From NCBI RefSeq assembly GCF_001870435.1, contig NZ_MDDR01000045.1, positions 1-64,000 of the forward strand: 64,000 bases of DNA. Direction: 5' to 3'. This document shows, in pieces, positions 25,646 to 33,807 of the stretch. The stretch's first letter is position 1. The number at the start of each line of letters is the position of its first letter. Below the pieces are notes generated by a model, which was not told the origin of the DNA, searched no databases, and was given only the letters and a program-made list of their open reading frames with translations. Both the position numbers and the translations under genes were made by a program. The stretch comes from Pseudomonas costantinii (GTDB lineage: Bacteria; Pseudomonadota; Gammaproteobacteria; Pseudomonadales; Pseudomonadaceae).

Positions 25646-27883
25646 TTAGCTGAAGGTGTAGCGGCTCAATGGCAGGCTGCGGATGCGCTGGCCGGTCAGT
25701 TGCGCCACCGCATTGGCCACAGCCGGCGCCACTGCGGGTAACGGAGGCTCGCCGATACCGCCCATTTTTTCGCCACTCTCGACGATTCGTACGTGAATGC
25801 GCGCCATCCGTGCGGGCGGCAGAATCGGGTAGAGGTCGTAGTTGCGCGCCCGTGGCTTGCCGTCCACGTACACCGCTTCTTCCAGCAACGTTTGAGACAA
25901 TCCCAAGGCCACGGCGCCATTGACCTGCGCCTCGACGATCGCCGGGTTGACGATGCTGCCCGGGTCGATGGCCTGCCAGATGTCATGCACCTTGACCTGG
26001 CCGTTTTCAATCGACACTTCAGCGATCACCGCCGTTTGGGTGCCGAACGGTGAGGCCATGGCCACGCCACGCGCTCGCCGAGTGCCATCCTCGGCGGTGT
26101 AAGGGCCGCGCTTCCAGCCACCGGACAAATCACCCACCGCTTGCAGCAGGGTGGTCAACCGCTTGTTGTCGCGTAACAGGTGCAGGCGTAGTTCGTAGGG
26201 GTCGTGGCCACCTTTGTCGGCCAGTTCGTCGAGGAACGCTTCGTAGAAGAAATCGTTGAGCGAGTTGCCCACCGAACGCCAGTAGCCAAGCATCACGGGG
26301 CCTTTGACGTAGATCTGCGCGATGCGTTTGTTGGGGATTGCATAAGACTTGCCCGACAGCCCTTCGAGGGCCGTGGGGTCGATTTTGTCGCCCTGTTTAC
26401 CGGCGAGGGCTTCGGTGGGGCCCTCGGTGGCGCTGACCGCCTCGATTGCCACCGGCAGGCCTTTGTCATCCAGCGCGGCACGGAACTTGACCACGGCGAC
26501 CGGGCGCAGCACGTCGCGCAGGAACTCTTCCTCGCGGCTCCAGATCAGTTTGATCGGGCGGCCCACTGCCTTGGCTAAGGCAATGGCCTGCGGGTAGGGG
26601 TTGGCCGAGTCATATAGGAAATGCCGTCCAAAAAAACCGCCCAGCAACGGCGAGTGCAGGGTGATTTGCTCGATGGAAAGGCCGGTGCGCTTGGCGATGT
26701 CGGCACGGAACATGTCGGGCGCCTGGTTCGGCAACCAGATCTCCAGCGAGCCGTCGGGGTTGAAGCGTGCCAGGGCTGAGGGCGGCTCCAACTGGGCATG
26801 GTTGAGGTATTGGTTGTGGTACGTGGCCTCGACCTTGGTTTTGGCGTTAGTCAGCGCGGCGGCTACATCGCCTTCGTTCTCGTCGTCGCGGGCCGGGCCT
26901 TGCTGGGCGGCGAGAAAGTCGCGGTGCTTGTCGGTTGAAAAATCCGCCGGCATCGCCCGCACTTTCGAGTCGGCAGCCGCTTCCAGCCACTCGACCTGGA
27001 TGGCCTCCACCGCGCGTTTGGCGTGCCACCAGCGTTCGGCAACCACCGCCACCGCACCGGGCAGTTGATGAACTGAATGCACACCTTTCATCGCTTCGAC
27101 CTGGGCCTGGTTACGCAGGCTGCCCACGGTCATGCCCAGGCGCGGCGCGTGCTGTACGGCGGCGTGAAGCATGCCGTCGACTTTCAGGTCGATGCTGTAT
27201 TGCGCCTTGCCGGTGGACTTGTCGTAGGCATCCAGGCGCTTCACCGGCTTGCCGATCCAGCGGAACTGGCTCGGGTCACGCAGCGTGATGGTGGCAGGGT
27301 CAGGCACCGGCATGTCCAGGGCGCGACCGGCCAACTCACCGTAACCCAGCGAGCGGCCTGAAGCGGCGTGCACCACCCGGCCCGGTTGTGTACTCAGTTG
27401 CGCCACCGGCACGCCCAACTGCTCGGCGCCAGCCTGCAGCAGCATGGCCCGTGCCAGTGCGCCAAGGCGGCGCATGGTCGGGTAGCTCATGCGTATCGAC
27501 ATACTGCCGCCGGTAATGCGCAGGCCGTTTTCCATCACCACATAGGCTTCGCCGGGTGGCGCAGCTTCGACCACGAAGGTGGCGGGGTCGGCATCCAGTT
27601 CTTCACCCACAATCTGTGCCATCGCGGTGTGGGTGCCTTGTCCGCCTTCCATAAAGGGGCTGAGCAGACGAACGGTACCGTCCGGGTGAATCTCTAGAAA
27701 TGCCGGGACTTGGGTCCCGCGTTCTGCGGCAGTGGCCGTGGCGGCGTACACCCTGGACGCGCCGAGCGGCAGGCCGAAGCCGATGACCAGTGCGCCCACG
27801 GCTGTGCTGGCCAGAAAGCGTCGACGGGACAGATTGACCGGATCACCCAAAGCCAGGTCGAGGATGTCGTTGGGCATGTTCAT
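25646..27883 (-). CDS. Molybdopterin-binding large subunit of xanthine oxidase family (isoquinoline 1-oxidoreductase beta-like)
   Basis: Catalytic subunit of a hydroxylase or aldehyde dehydrogenase. 745 residues. The N terminus carries a twin-arginine export signal, NLSRRRFLASTAVGALVIG (about 18-36), so the folded holoenzyme is periplasmic. Motifs of the family include GGQGTHTAMAQIVGEEL, GGFFGRHFLYDSANPYPQA, and EKMGGIGEPPLPAVAPAVANA near the end with the catalytic Glu. Compared with NicB of P. putida, the cytochrome part is a separate gene. Substrate (aldehyde or N-heterocycle) cannot be decided. The start overlaps the small-subunit stop by one base. Confidence 0.9.
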   Translation of the reverse strand: MNMPNDILDLALGDPVNLSRRRFLASTAVGALVIGFGLPLGASRVYAATATAAERGTQVPAFLEIHPDGTVRLLSPFMEGGQGTHTAMAQIVGEELDADPATFVVEAAPPGEAYVVMENGLRITGGSMSIRMSYPTMRRLGALARAMLLQAGAEQLGVPVAQLSTQPGRVVHAASGRSLGYGELAGRALDMPVPDPATITLRDPSQFRWIGKPVKRLDAYDKSTGKAQYSIDLKVDGMLHAAVQHAPRLGMTVGSLRNQAQVEAMKGVHSVHQLPGAVAVVAERWWHAKRAVEAIQVEWLEAAADSKVRAMPADFSTDKHRDFLAAQQGPARDDENEGDVAAALTNAKTKVEATYHNQYLNHAQLEPPSALARFNPDGSLEIWLPNQAPDMFRADIAKRTGLSIEQITLHSPLLGGFFGRHFLYDSANPYPQAIALAKAVGRPIKLIWSREEEFLRDVLRPVAVVKFRAALDDKGLPVAIEAVSATEGPTEALAGKQGDKIDPTALEGLSGKSYAIPNKRIAQIYVKGPVMLGYWRSVGNSLNDFFYEAFLDELADKGGHDPYELRLHLLRDNKRLTTLLQAVGDLSGGWKRGPYTAEDGTRRARGVAMASPFGTQTAVIAEVSIENGQVKVHDIWQAIDPGSIVNPAIVEAQVNGAVALGLSQTLLEEAVYVDGKPRARNYDLYPILPPARMARIHVRIVESGEKMGGIGEPPLPAVAPAVANAVAQLTGQRIRSLPLSRYTFS

Positions 27884-28335
27884 CAGACGCTCCCCTTCGC
27901 CAGGTCATGCACGGCGGTGCGGATGGCGTTGTAGGTGCCGCAGCGGCACAGGTTGACCATCGCCGCTGCGATTTGCGCATCACTGGGCGCGGCGGTCTGT
28001 TTGAGCAGTGCGGTGGCCGCCATCACTTGCCCGGACTGGCAGTAACCGCACTGCGCCACTTGGTGCTCGACCCAGGCCGCGACCACGCGCTTGCCCACTT
28101 CATCGGCTTCAATCGCCTCGATGGTGGTGACCTCGCGGCCCACCACCCCAGCCACCGGCGTGACGCAAGAACGCACCACATTACCGTCCACCAGTACGGA
28201 ACATGCACCGCACTGGGCCAGGCCGCAGCCGTACTTGGTACCGGTCAGGCCCAGGTCATCGCGGATCACCCAGAGCAACGGCGTGTCGGCGTCGGCATCG
28301 ACCTGATAGGCCTTTTGGTTGATACGTAGCTCCAT
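27883..28335 (-). CDS. (2Fe-2S)-binding small subunit of molybdenum hydroxylase (IorA/NicA-like)
   Basis: Carries two [2Fe-2S] clusters. 150 residues: the plant-type ferredoxin motif CGLAQCGACSVLVDG with a further Cys in VVRSC, and the C-terminal all-helical cluster domain with CGYCQSGQ and LCRCGTYNAIR. I use ATG 28335 (MELRINQ), where family members begin; the frame extends to 28356 without support. It has no signal peptide, as expected for a subunit carried across by the Tat signal of its large partner. First gene of a three-gene operon. Confidence 0.92.
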   Translation of the reverse strand: MELRINQKAYQVDADADTPLLWVIRDDLGLTGTKYGCGLAQCGACSVLVDGNVVRSCVTPVAGVVGREVTTIEAIEADEVGKRVVAAWVEHQVAQCGYCQSGQVMAATALLKQTAAPSDAQIAAAMVNLCRCGTYNAIRTAVHDLAKGSV

Positions 28336-28645
28336 AATCGTCGCTCCAGGGCTCATCTGCTGATCATCGGTAGGTACAGCTTTTTTCTTATGGGGGCGTG
28401 CAACCCGGCAGGCATCGCCGGTGGCGGGCTCTGGTCATTACGACTGGCCGCACGCCGTTAAACTCTAGACCACGGCGCAAGGGCTATCTATCCAATAGCC
28501 GATAACTCGGAGGATCAGGCAAGTATTCAAGAGGATTGCATCAGCGACAGCTTCATATTGCTCGACCATACTGCGATGTGCTTAAAAAACACCCGGTTTC
28601 ACAATCATTGGCGAGCAGTCTTTATTCCCGAATAGGAGTCTGGCG
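28336..28645. other. Intergenic promoter region between divergent units
   Basis: About 310 bases between the hydroxylase operon and the hydrolase gene. TAGGAG at 28633-28638 is the ribosome binding site of the hydrolase. The sequence GGCTATctatccAATAGCC (28483-28501) is a small inverted repeat, which may be an operator. No gene is visible. Confidence 0.45.
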
Positions 28646-29347
28646 ATGAGCAATAAACCCACGGTTTTATTAGTACACGGTTTTTGGGGCGGTGCCGCGC
28701 ATTGGGGCAAGGTCATCCTTGAACTGAAGCGAAAGGGCTACACCTCCATTCATGCGGTGGAAATGCCGCTGACGTCGCTTGCCGAGGATGCGGAGCGTAC
28801 GCGCAAGATGATCGCACAGCAAAAAGGCCCAGTATTGTTGGTGGGGCACTCCTATGGTGGTGCGGTGATCACCCAGGCGGGTGACCAGCCGAATGTGGTG
28901 GGGCTGGTGTACATCGCTGCATTCGCCCCGGACGCAGGGGAAAGCCCCGGCGGCATCACGCAACAGCACCTGCCCGCCGCAGCGCCCAATCTTGAGCCGG
29001 ACAGCGACGGTTACTTGTGGCTCAAACCCGAGAAATTCCATGAAAGCTTTTGCCAGGACCTGAGCGCCGACGAAGCGCTGGTCATGGCCGTCACCCAGAA
29101 AGCGCCCCTTGCCAGCACGTTTGGCGACACCATTTCTGCGCCTGCCTGGAAGAAGAAGCCCTCCTGGTACCAGATATCCAGTGAAGACCGGATGATTCAT
29201 CCGCAGAACCAGCAAGTCATGTCAGCCCGCCTCAACGCTCGTAAGGTCATTACCCTGAACGCAAGTCACGCTTCGTTGGCATCCAAGCCAGTGGAAGTGG
29301 CCGCGTTCATTGACGAGGCCGCGACCGAAGCGGTGAAAGCCCTGTAA
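28646..29347 (+). CDS. Alpha/beta hydrolase
   Basis: 233-residue cytoplasmic serine hydrolase. It begins TVLLVHGFWGGAAHW (oxyanion region HGF), has the nucleophile elbow GHSYGG (Ser near residue 71), an acidic residue candidate in SSEDRMIHP and the catalytic His in NASHASL near residue 211. This is the short EstC/salicylate-esterase-like form. It has its own ribosome binding site (TAGGAG). No neighbour indicates a substrate. A stem TGCCCTCGC/GCGAGGGCA follows at 29360-29390 and may end the transcript although it lacks a T-run. Confidence 0.88.
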   Translation: MSNKPTVLLVHGFWGGAAHWGKVILELKRKGYTSIHAVEMPLTSLAEDAERTRKMIAQQKGPVLLVGHSYGGAVITQAGDQPNVVGLVYIAAFAPDAGESPGGITQQHLPAAAPNLEPDSDGYLWLKPEKFHESFCQDLSADEALVMAVTQKAPLASTFGDTISAPAWKKKPSWYQISSEDRMIHPQNQQVMSARLNARKVITLNASHASLASKPVEVAAFIDEAATEAVKAL

Positions 29348-29515
29348 GGCCACAGGTCATGCCCTCGCGTCAGGTCCTGCTGCGAGGGCAGTAGCAGGTA
29401 GATAGATCGGTCAGTGCGGCATTTCCCTTTCCGGCGTAGGAAGGGTCTTATCTTGAGTCCCTCTGCTTGAAACACCCCTCGGTCGGCAATAGCCTCGGAC
29501 GTTTTTTAAACATGA

Positions 29516-29779
29516 GTGCCTACCTTGGGTAAGCAAAAAAAGCTTTGGCCTACTGAACGCGAAGTCCGCCTGCGATTTATCCTTTTTGCCGTGATCGACG
29601 TGGCGAGCGCCCAAGGTGCTCCCGCCGAATTGTTATTGCCTGCACACAAGCTGCTACGCACTTCACCGACGGAGTCGCAGCTACGCGAAACACTCGCCGA
29701 CATTCTGGCGTGCGATGAAATGTACGGATTCAGGTTTCCACTGGGTTCGGAGGCGGATGATTTGATGCAGGCGCTTTAG
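29516..29779 (+). CDS. Small hypothetical protein
   Basis: 87 residues from GTG at 29516 (TTG at 29525 is an alternative; neither has a clear ribosome binding site). The composition is protein-like: TEREVRLRFILFAVIDVASAQG at the start, then a Leu-rich helical middle and DEMYGFRFPLGSEADDLMQAL at the end. No signal peptide or membrane segment is evident. I do not recognise it. Coding status is supported only by composition and by the lack of a competing frame. Confidence 0.45.
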   Translation: MPTLGKQKKLWPTEREVRLRFILFAVIDVASAQGAPAELLLPAHKLLRTSPTESQLRETLADILACDEMYGFRFPLGSEADDLMQAL

Positions 29780-30059
29780 CTCAAGGTTTTTCAGGCTGGT
29801 TAGATCGTTTATTTCCTTAAGGTTGGACTCAATTCCTTAATCGAATATCTATAGCAGCGAATATCGGTATGAATTAGACAGTTAAGTTGTCACTGCATCG
29901 ATTTGGGTGTCATCACGTCGTGCGTGGCTGTCTTGATTCACTAAGCGTGCCCCCGAACATCCGTTCCTGCTGCTCTGCCGCCGTCTTGCGTCGCGGCCCG
30001 GCGTCTCTAGAATCGGTCCCAGAACTTAGCCATTTCCTGTCGATTACGGAGTTTCGAAC

Positions 30060-30569
30060 ATGATGAATGCAATGCAGATGCCGATGAACACCGCCATGCC
30101 AATGATGCCGATGATGGGCATGCCGATGATGATGGCAACCATGAAGTGCGAAATGGCCGCTGACGCCATGATGTGCACCATGAAGCCGGCAGCCGGCATG
30201 GACATGGCTCAGTTCAAGACCAACGCCGAAATGATGGCGATGATGATGAACTGCGGCATGCCGATGATGATGCAGTGCGCCAACATGTCGATGATGTGCC
30301 TGTCGGCCGATGCCATGAAGATGATGACTGACATGAACATGCCGATGATGCCGATGATGGCAATGGGCATGTCGATGCCGATGATGAAGTGCATGATGGA
30401 ATGCACCCTGATGGGCGACAGCATGATGTGCAAAATGATGCCGATGCCGGGCATGAGCATGGACATGATGAAAAACTGCTGCATGCTGATGAACAAAATG
30501 ATGAACGACTGCGCCATGCCGATGATGATGAGCTGCAATGGCATGCCGATGATGTGCTGCACCTGCTGA
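30060..30569 (+). CDS. Extreme methionine- and cysteine-rich protein
   Basis: 169 residues of which, by my count, 70 are Met and 15 are Cys; the rest is mostly Pro, Ala, Lys, Asn, Asp and Gly. The sequence is a run of degenerate MPMM-type units, for example MPMMPMMGMPMMM, with Cys spaced through it and a C-terminal MMCCTC. There is no signal peptide, so it is probably cytoplasmic. GGAG lies about 11 bases before the ATG and a strong terminator follows 22 bases after the stop, so it is an independent gene. Met-rich peptides such as MrpX of Azospira act as oxidant sinks recycled by methionine sulfoxide reductase; copper or other soft-metal binding is an alternative. Confidence 0.8.
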   Translation: MMNAMQMPMNTAMPMMPMMGMPMMMATMKCEMAADAMMCTMKPAAGMDMAQFKTNAEMMAMMMNCGMPMMMQCANMSMMCLSADAMKMMTDMNMPMMPMMAMGMSMPMMKCMMECTLMGDSMMCKMMPMPGMSMDMMKNCCMLMNKMMNDCAMPMMMSCNGMPMMCCTC

Positions 30570-30584
30570 TAGGTTACGCGCACT

Positions 30585-30613
30585 AAAAAAGCCCCGACGT
30601 GTCGGGGCTTTTT
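30585..30613. terminator. Bidirectional rho-independent terminator
   Basis: Perfect stem GCCCCGAC-GT-GTCGGGGC (30591-30608) flanked by AAAAAA on the left and TTTTT on the right. It serves the Met-rich gene on the plus strand and the XRE-cupin gene on the minus strand, which converge here. Confidence 0.93.
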
Positions 30614-30617
30614 GCAT

Positions 30618-31244
30618 TCAGTCCAGGCGTTCCGGGTAGGTGATCACCAGGAACGCCACCGCCTCGCTGTCTGCCGGGTTACGGTAGCGGTGGGGCTGGT
30701 CGGCGTAGAACAGGATCGAGTCGCCGGTGGAGAGCAGGTAGCGTTCGTCGTTGACACTGACTTCCAGCACGCCTTGGGCCACCACCAGGTTTTCCTGGAT
30801 GCCGGGGCCATGGCCTTCGGAGACTTCTTCTCCGAGCGCTCGCAAGCGGATCTCGTAGAACTCGGACTGGCGCGCCGTATCGTAGGGAAACAACGCGCGG
30901 CTGACGAATGCACCGTCGGCGCTCACCAGGCGTTTGCTCTGTTGCGCCGGCAGCACTTCAACCCCTTCAAAGGCGCGGTCCTCCAGGAACGCCGCCACCG
31001 ACACCTTCAACCCCTTGGCAATCTTGCACAGCACCTTGATCGACGGCACGCTGCGCCCGGATTCGATCTGCGCCAGCATCGCTCGGCTTACGCCGCAGGC
31101 GCGCGCCAGGCCGTCCAGTGACAGATGGCGTTTGCTGCGCAGGCGTTGCAAGTTTTGCGCAACACACAGGCTGGTATCGTCATCGTCGGTACCGGGTTTT
31201 GGAAGAGGATCGGGTGGTTCGGGGATCACGTGCAGGAAATTCAT
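30618..31244 (-). CDS. XRE-family regulator with C-terminal cupin domain
   Basis: DNA-binding regulator, 208 residues. A disordered N terminus (about 1-25) precedes a Cro/CI-type HTH (NLQRLRSKRHLSLDGLARACGVSRAMLAQIESG), then a cupin_2 domain with GPGIQENLVVAQGVLEV and DSILFYADQPHRYRN, which could bind a small effector. Regulators of this type (PuuR/SutR-like) usually repress a nearby catabolic or transport gene. ATG 31244 is chosen because upstream residues are atypical. The 52-residue frame 31250-31408 lies just upstream and the TonB-dependent receptor at 31657 is divergent and a possible target. Confidence 0.87.
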   Translation of the reverse strand: MNFLHVIPEPPDPLPKPGTDDDDTSLCVAQNLQRLRSKRHLSLDGLARACGVSRAMLAQIESGRSVPSIKVLCKIAKGLKVSVAAFLEDRAFEGVEVLPAQQSKRLVSADGAFVSRALFPYDTARQSEFYEIRLRALGEEVSEGHGPGIQENLVVAQGVLEVSVNDERYLLSTGDSILFYADQPHRYRNPADSEAVAFLVITYPERLD

Positions 31245-31249
31245 CGGCC

Positions 31250-31408
31250 TTACGCCCGGCGGGTATCGCTGGACGGTGCGGCCTGTGCGGTAAACACCGC
31301 CAGCCCGGCACGCGCCGCATACATCGCCCACATCAACTCGGCCGCGGTGCGCGCCTGGCGGCGTTTACGGTGGAGCGTGAAGTCGATGATGTTGGCGGAT
31401 GTTTGCAT
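31250..31408 (-). CDS. Small hypothetical protein upstream of the XRE regulator
   Basis: 52 residues from ATG 31408, ending five bases before the XRE gene starts. The sequence MQTSANIIDFTLHRKRRQART then AAELMWAMYAARAGLAVFTAQ gives a basic N terminus and an amphipathic helix. It could be a short leader protein co-transcribed with the regulator. I see no strong ribosome binding site and recognise no family, so coding status is uncertain. Confidence 0.4.
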   Translation of the reverse strand: MQTSANIIDFTLHRKRRQARTAAELMWAMYAARAGLAVFTAQAAPSSDTRRA

Positions 31409-31656
31409 GGGGGCGATCTCGTGGGGCGTGGGTGACTCAGTGGTTCCACAGTAATGCTTGCCGGTTATTTCTTTAAATACTGAGTTTGCATGTGTTAATG
31501 CTTTTTTGGACTTAGTAAATAAACCCCGTCCGACGCTGTTGTGGGAAGGGTCTGGTCCGTTAATAAGGAGTGACTTGGCGCGCCTGCCTGTCTTCCCATC
31601 ACAGTTCGCGTGGTGGGCTCGGCCTTTCACGCCCCCGCATTCCAAGGACCTGCCCC

Positions 31657-33774
31657 ATGCTGTTGCGCCAACCGCCACTGCTTTTTGCCGCCCTGACCCT
31701 CACTTCACTGGTGCAAGCCGAAGACCTGCAATTGGCGCCGATTGAAGTCACCAGCGGCGAAGCCAGCGCGGGCGAAGTGGCCCAGGCGCAGCTCAGGAGC
31801 GTGCCCGGTGGCACCAACTACATCGACATGGGAGGCGTGCAGCAGGGGCGGGTGAGCAGCAACGAAGATGTGTTCAAGTACCAGGCCGGGGTGTACGCCA
31901 AGGCGGCGAACAATGAAGGGGTGAAGCTCTCGATCCGCGGCTCGGGCTTAAACCGCAGTCCGGGTTCCCACGCCTCCGGGCTTTATGAAATGTTCGACGG
32001 GTTGCCGCTGACCGGCCCCGGCGGTACGCCTTATGAACTCAAGGACCCGCTGTGGCAAAGCCGCGTCGAGGTGTTGCGCGGCGCCAACGGGTTTGATCAG
32101 GGCGCGCTGGCCTTGGGTGGTTCGGTCAACTACGTCACCCACACCGGCTATGACGCCCCCAAGTTGCAGGTGCGCTATGAAGCGGGCAGTCGCGGCTATG
32201 CACAACGCGAGATCAGCTCGGGCCAGGTAGTGGGGGATGCTGATTACTACATCAGCCTGACCGACTCGGAGTCTGACGGTTACCAGCACCAGAGTGCCGG
32301 AACAGGCAAGGGCGTCGCGGCTAACTTCGGCTACCGCTTCAACCTGGATTTGGAAACGCGCTTCTATTTTCGCTACCGCGAAACCACCAATGACACACCC
32401 GGCAAGCTGACGCGTTACCAGATCAGCCATGATCCACGGGCCGCCAACAGCCTCAATGTCGCGCGCGACTCAAAGCGCCTGCAACCCGGCTCGACCTGGA
32501 TCGCCAACAAGACCACCTTGCAGTTGGATGACAATGCCCGCGTCGAGGTCGGACTGGCCTATCACGACTACCCGATGGACCTGCGCGAAGGCACCAACCG
32601 CCTGAAAGTCGCCTACACCGATATCAGCAGCACCCTGAATTACATCCGCCAGGACCTGTTGTTCGGTCACGACAGCAAAACCACCCTCGGTTTGCGTACC
32701 ACCCAGGCGATGCCTAACAACGGGGCTTCGGAATATGTGCGTACGCCTGCTGGTAACACCGCAGGCTATGCCCCTGGCACCAAGACCCGCGACTACAGCT
32801 ATCTGGGTTCCGACACCGTGTTGCATATCGGCAATGACCTGGAACTGGTCGAGGATTTGTGGCTGACCACGGGGTTGGCTGCGATCTACACCCGCCGCGA
32901 AACCCAAGTCACCTATCCCGAAGGCCAGGCGCCGCTCAGTCAACATGACTGGGACTACGCGCCGCGTATCGGCCTGCGTTATGACTTCACCCCGCAATTG
33001 CAGGTGTACGGCAACTTGAGCCGCTCGGTCGAGCCGCCGCATGCGTGGTCGATGATCTGGGGTTCCAACAACTATTTCCCGAAAGGCAGCGGCCCGGCCA
33101 CCGGTTTGGCACGCGAAGGCGTGAGCCTGCACAACCAAACCGCGACCACCCTGGAAATCGGCGGCCGTGGCGAGCAGTGGTTCGGTCAATGGGACTTGGC
33201 CGTGTACCGCTCCGAAGTGCGGCACGAACTGCTCACCGTCGAAACCCAGGCCCAAACCGCCAACAGCAACGCAATCGTCGCCGAAGCCAACGCCAGCCCC
33301 ACCGTGCACCAAGGCGTGGAGCTGAGCCTGCTCAGCCCGCTCTGGGACGGTGGCCGCAACGGCCAACTGGCCCTGCGCCAGGCCTACACCTACAGCGATT
33401 TCCACTACCGCGACGACGAGCGCTTTGGCGACAACACCTTGCCGGGCATTCCCAAGCATTACTACCAGGCGCAGCTGCGCTACAGCCATCCGACGGGCTT
33501 TTACACCAGCCTCAACACCGAGCATGCTTCACGGGTGGCGGTGGACTATGCGAACTCCTATTACGCCGCGGCTTACACCACGCTCGGCGCCACCTTCGGC
33601 TACGACGCGCCAAAGCAGGACTGGCAAGCCTGGGTCGACCTGCGCAACCTCACCAACCGCCGCTACGCGAATACCGTCACGCCGGGTTACGACGACAAGG
33701 GGTTGGATGTTGCCCGGTCCACGCCGGCTGATGGTCGAGGCATCTATACCGGTGTGTCATGGAGCTGGCGTTAA
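31657..33774 (+). CDS. TonB-dependent outer-membrane receptor
   Basis: Outer-membrane active transporter, probably for a metal chelate. 705 residues: signal peptide ending LVQAED (about residue 21), a TonB-box region (LAPIEVTSG), a plug domain with VYAKAANNEGVKLSIRGSGL and SRVEVLRGANGFDQGALALGGSVNYVT in type, then a barrel of about 540 residues ending WVDLRNLTNRRYANTV and GVSWSWR. There is no N-terminal signalling domain and no FecIR pair. ATG 31657 gives the signal peptide; earlier in-frame starts do not. The divergent XRE-cupin gene may regulate it. Iron is assumed, not shown; no clear Fur box is visible. Confidence 0.9.
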   Translation: MLLRQPPLLFAALTLTSLVQAEDLQLAPIEVTSGEASAGEVAQAQLRSVPGGTNYIDMGGVQQGRVSSNEDVFKYQAGVYAKAANNEGVKLSIRGSGLNRSPGSHASGLYEMFDGLPLTGPGGTPYELKDPLWQSRVEVLRGANGFDQGALALGGSVNYVTHTGYDAPKLQVRYEAGSRGYAQREISSGQVVGDADYYISLTDSESDGYQHQSAGTGKGVAANFGYRFNLDLETRFYFRYRETTNDTPGKLTRYQISHDPRAANSLNVARDSKRLQPGSTWIANKTTLQLDDNARVEVGLAYHDYPMDLREGTNRLKVAYTDISSTLNYIRQDLLFGHDSKTTLGLRTTQAMPNNGASEYVRTPAGNTAGYAPGTKTRDYSYLGSDTVLHIGNDLELVEDLWLTTGLAAIYTRRETQVTYPEGQAPLSQHDWDYAPRIGLRYDFTPQLQVYGNLSRSVEPPHAWSMIWGSNNYFPKGSGPATGLAREGVSLHNQTATTLEIGGRGEQWFGQWDLAVYRSEVRHELLTVETQAQTANSNAIVAEANASPTVHQGVELSLLSPLWDGGRNGQLALRQAYTYSDFHYRDDERFGDNTLPGIPKHYYQAQLRYSHPTGFYTSLNTEHASRVAVDYANSYYAAAYTTLGATFGYDAPKQDWQAWVDLRNLTNRRYANTVTPGYDDKGLDVARSTPADGRGIYTGVSWSWR

Positions 33775-33807
33775 GCGACCAACGCTCGGAAACCCCGAGG
33801 GTTCCGG

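Noticed and set aside
29360..29390. Stem TGCCCTCGC/GCGAGGGCA after the hydrolase gene as a rho-independent terminator
   Set aside because: No T-run follows the stem, so it is mentioned with the gene only and not listed as a terminator.
29913..30617. Long minus-strand frame opposite the Met-rich gene, very rich in His
   Set aside because: It is the complement of the ATG-rich coding sequence (ATG reads CAT on the other strand). It runs through the terminator and has no start signals.
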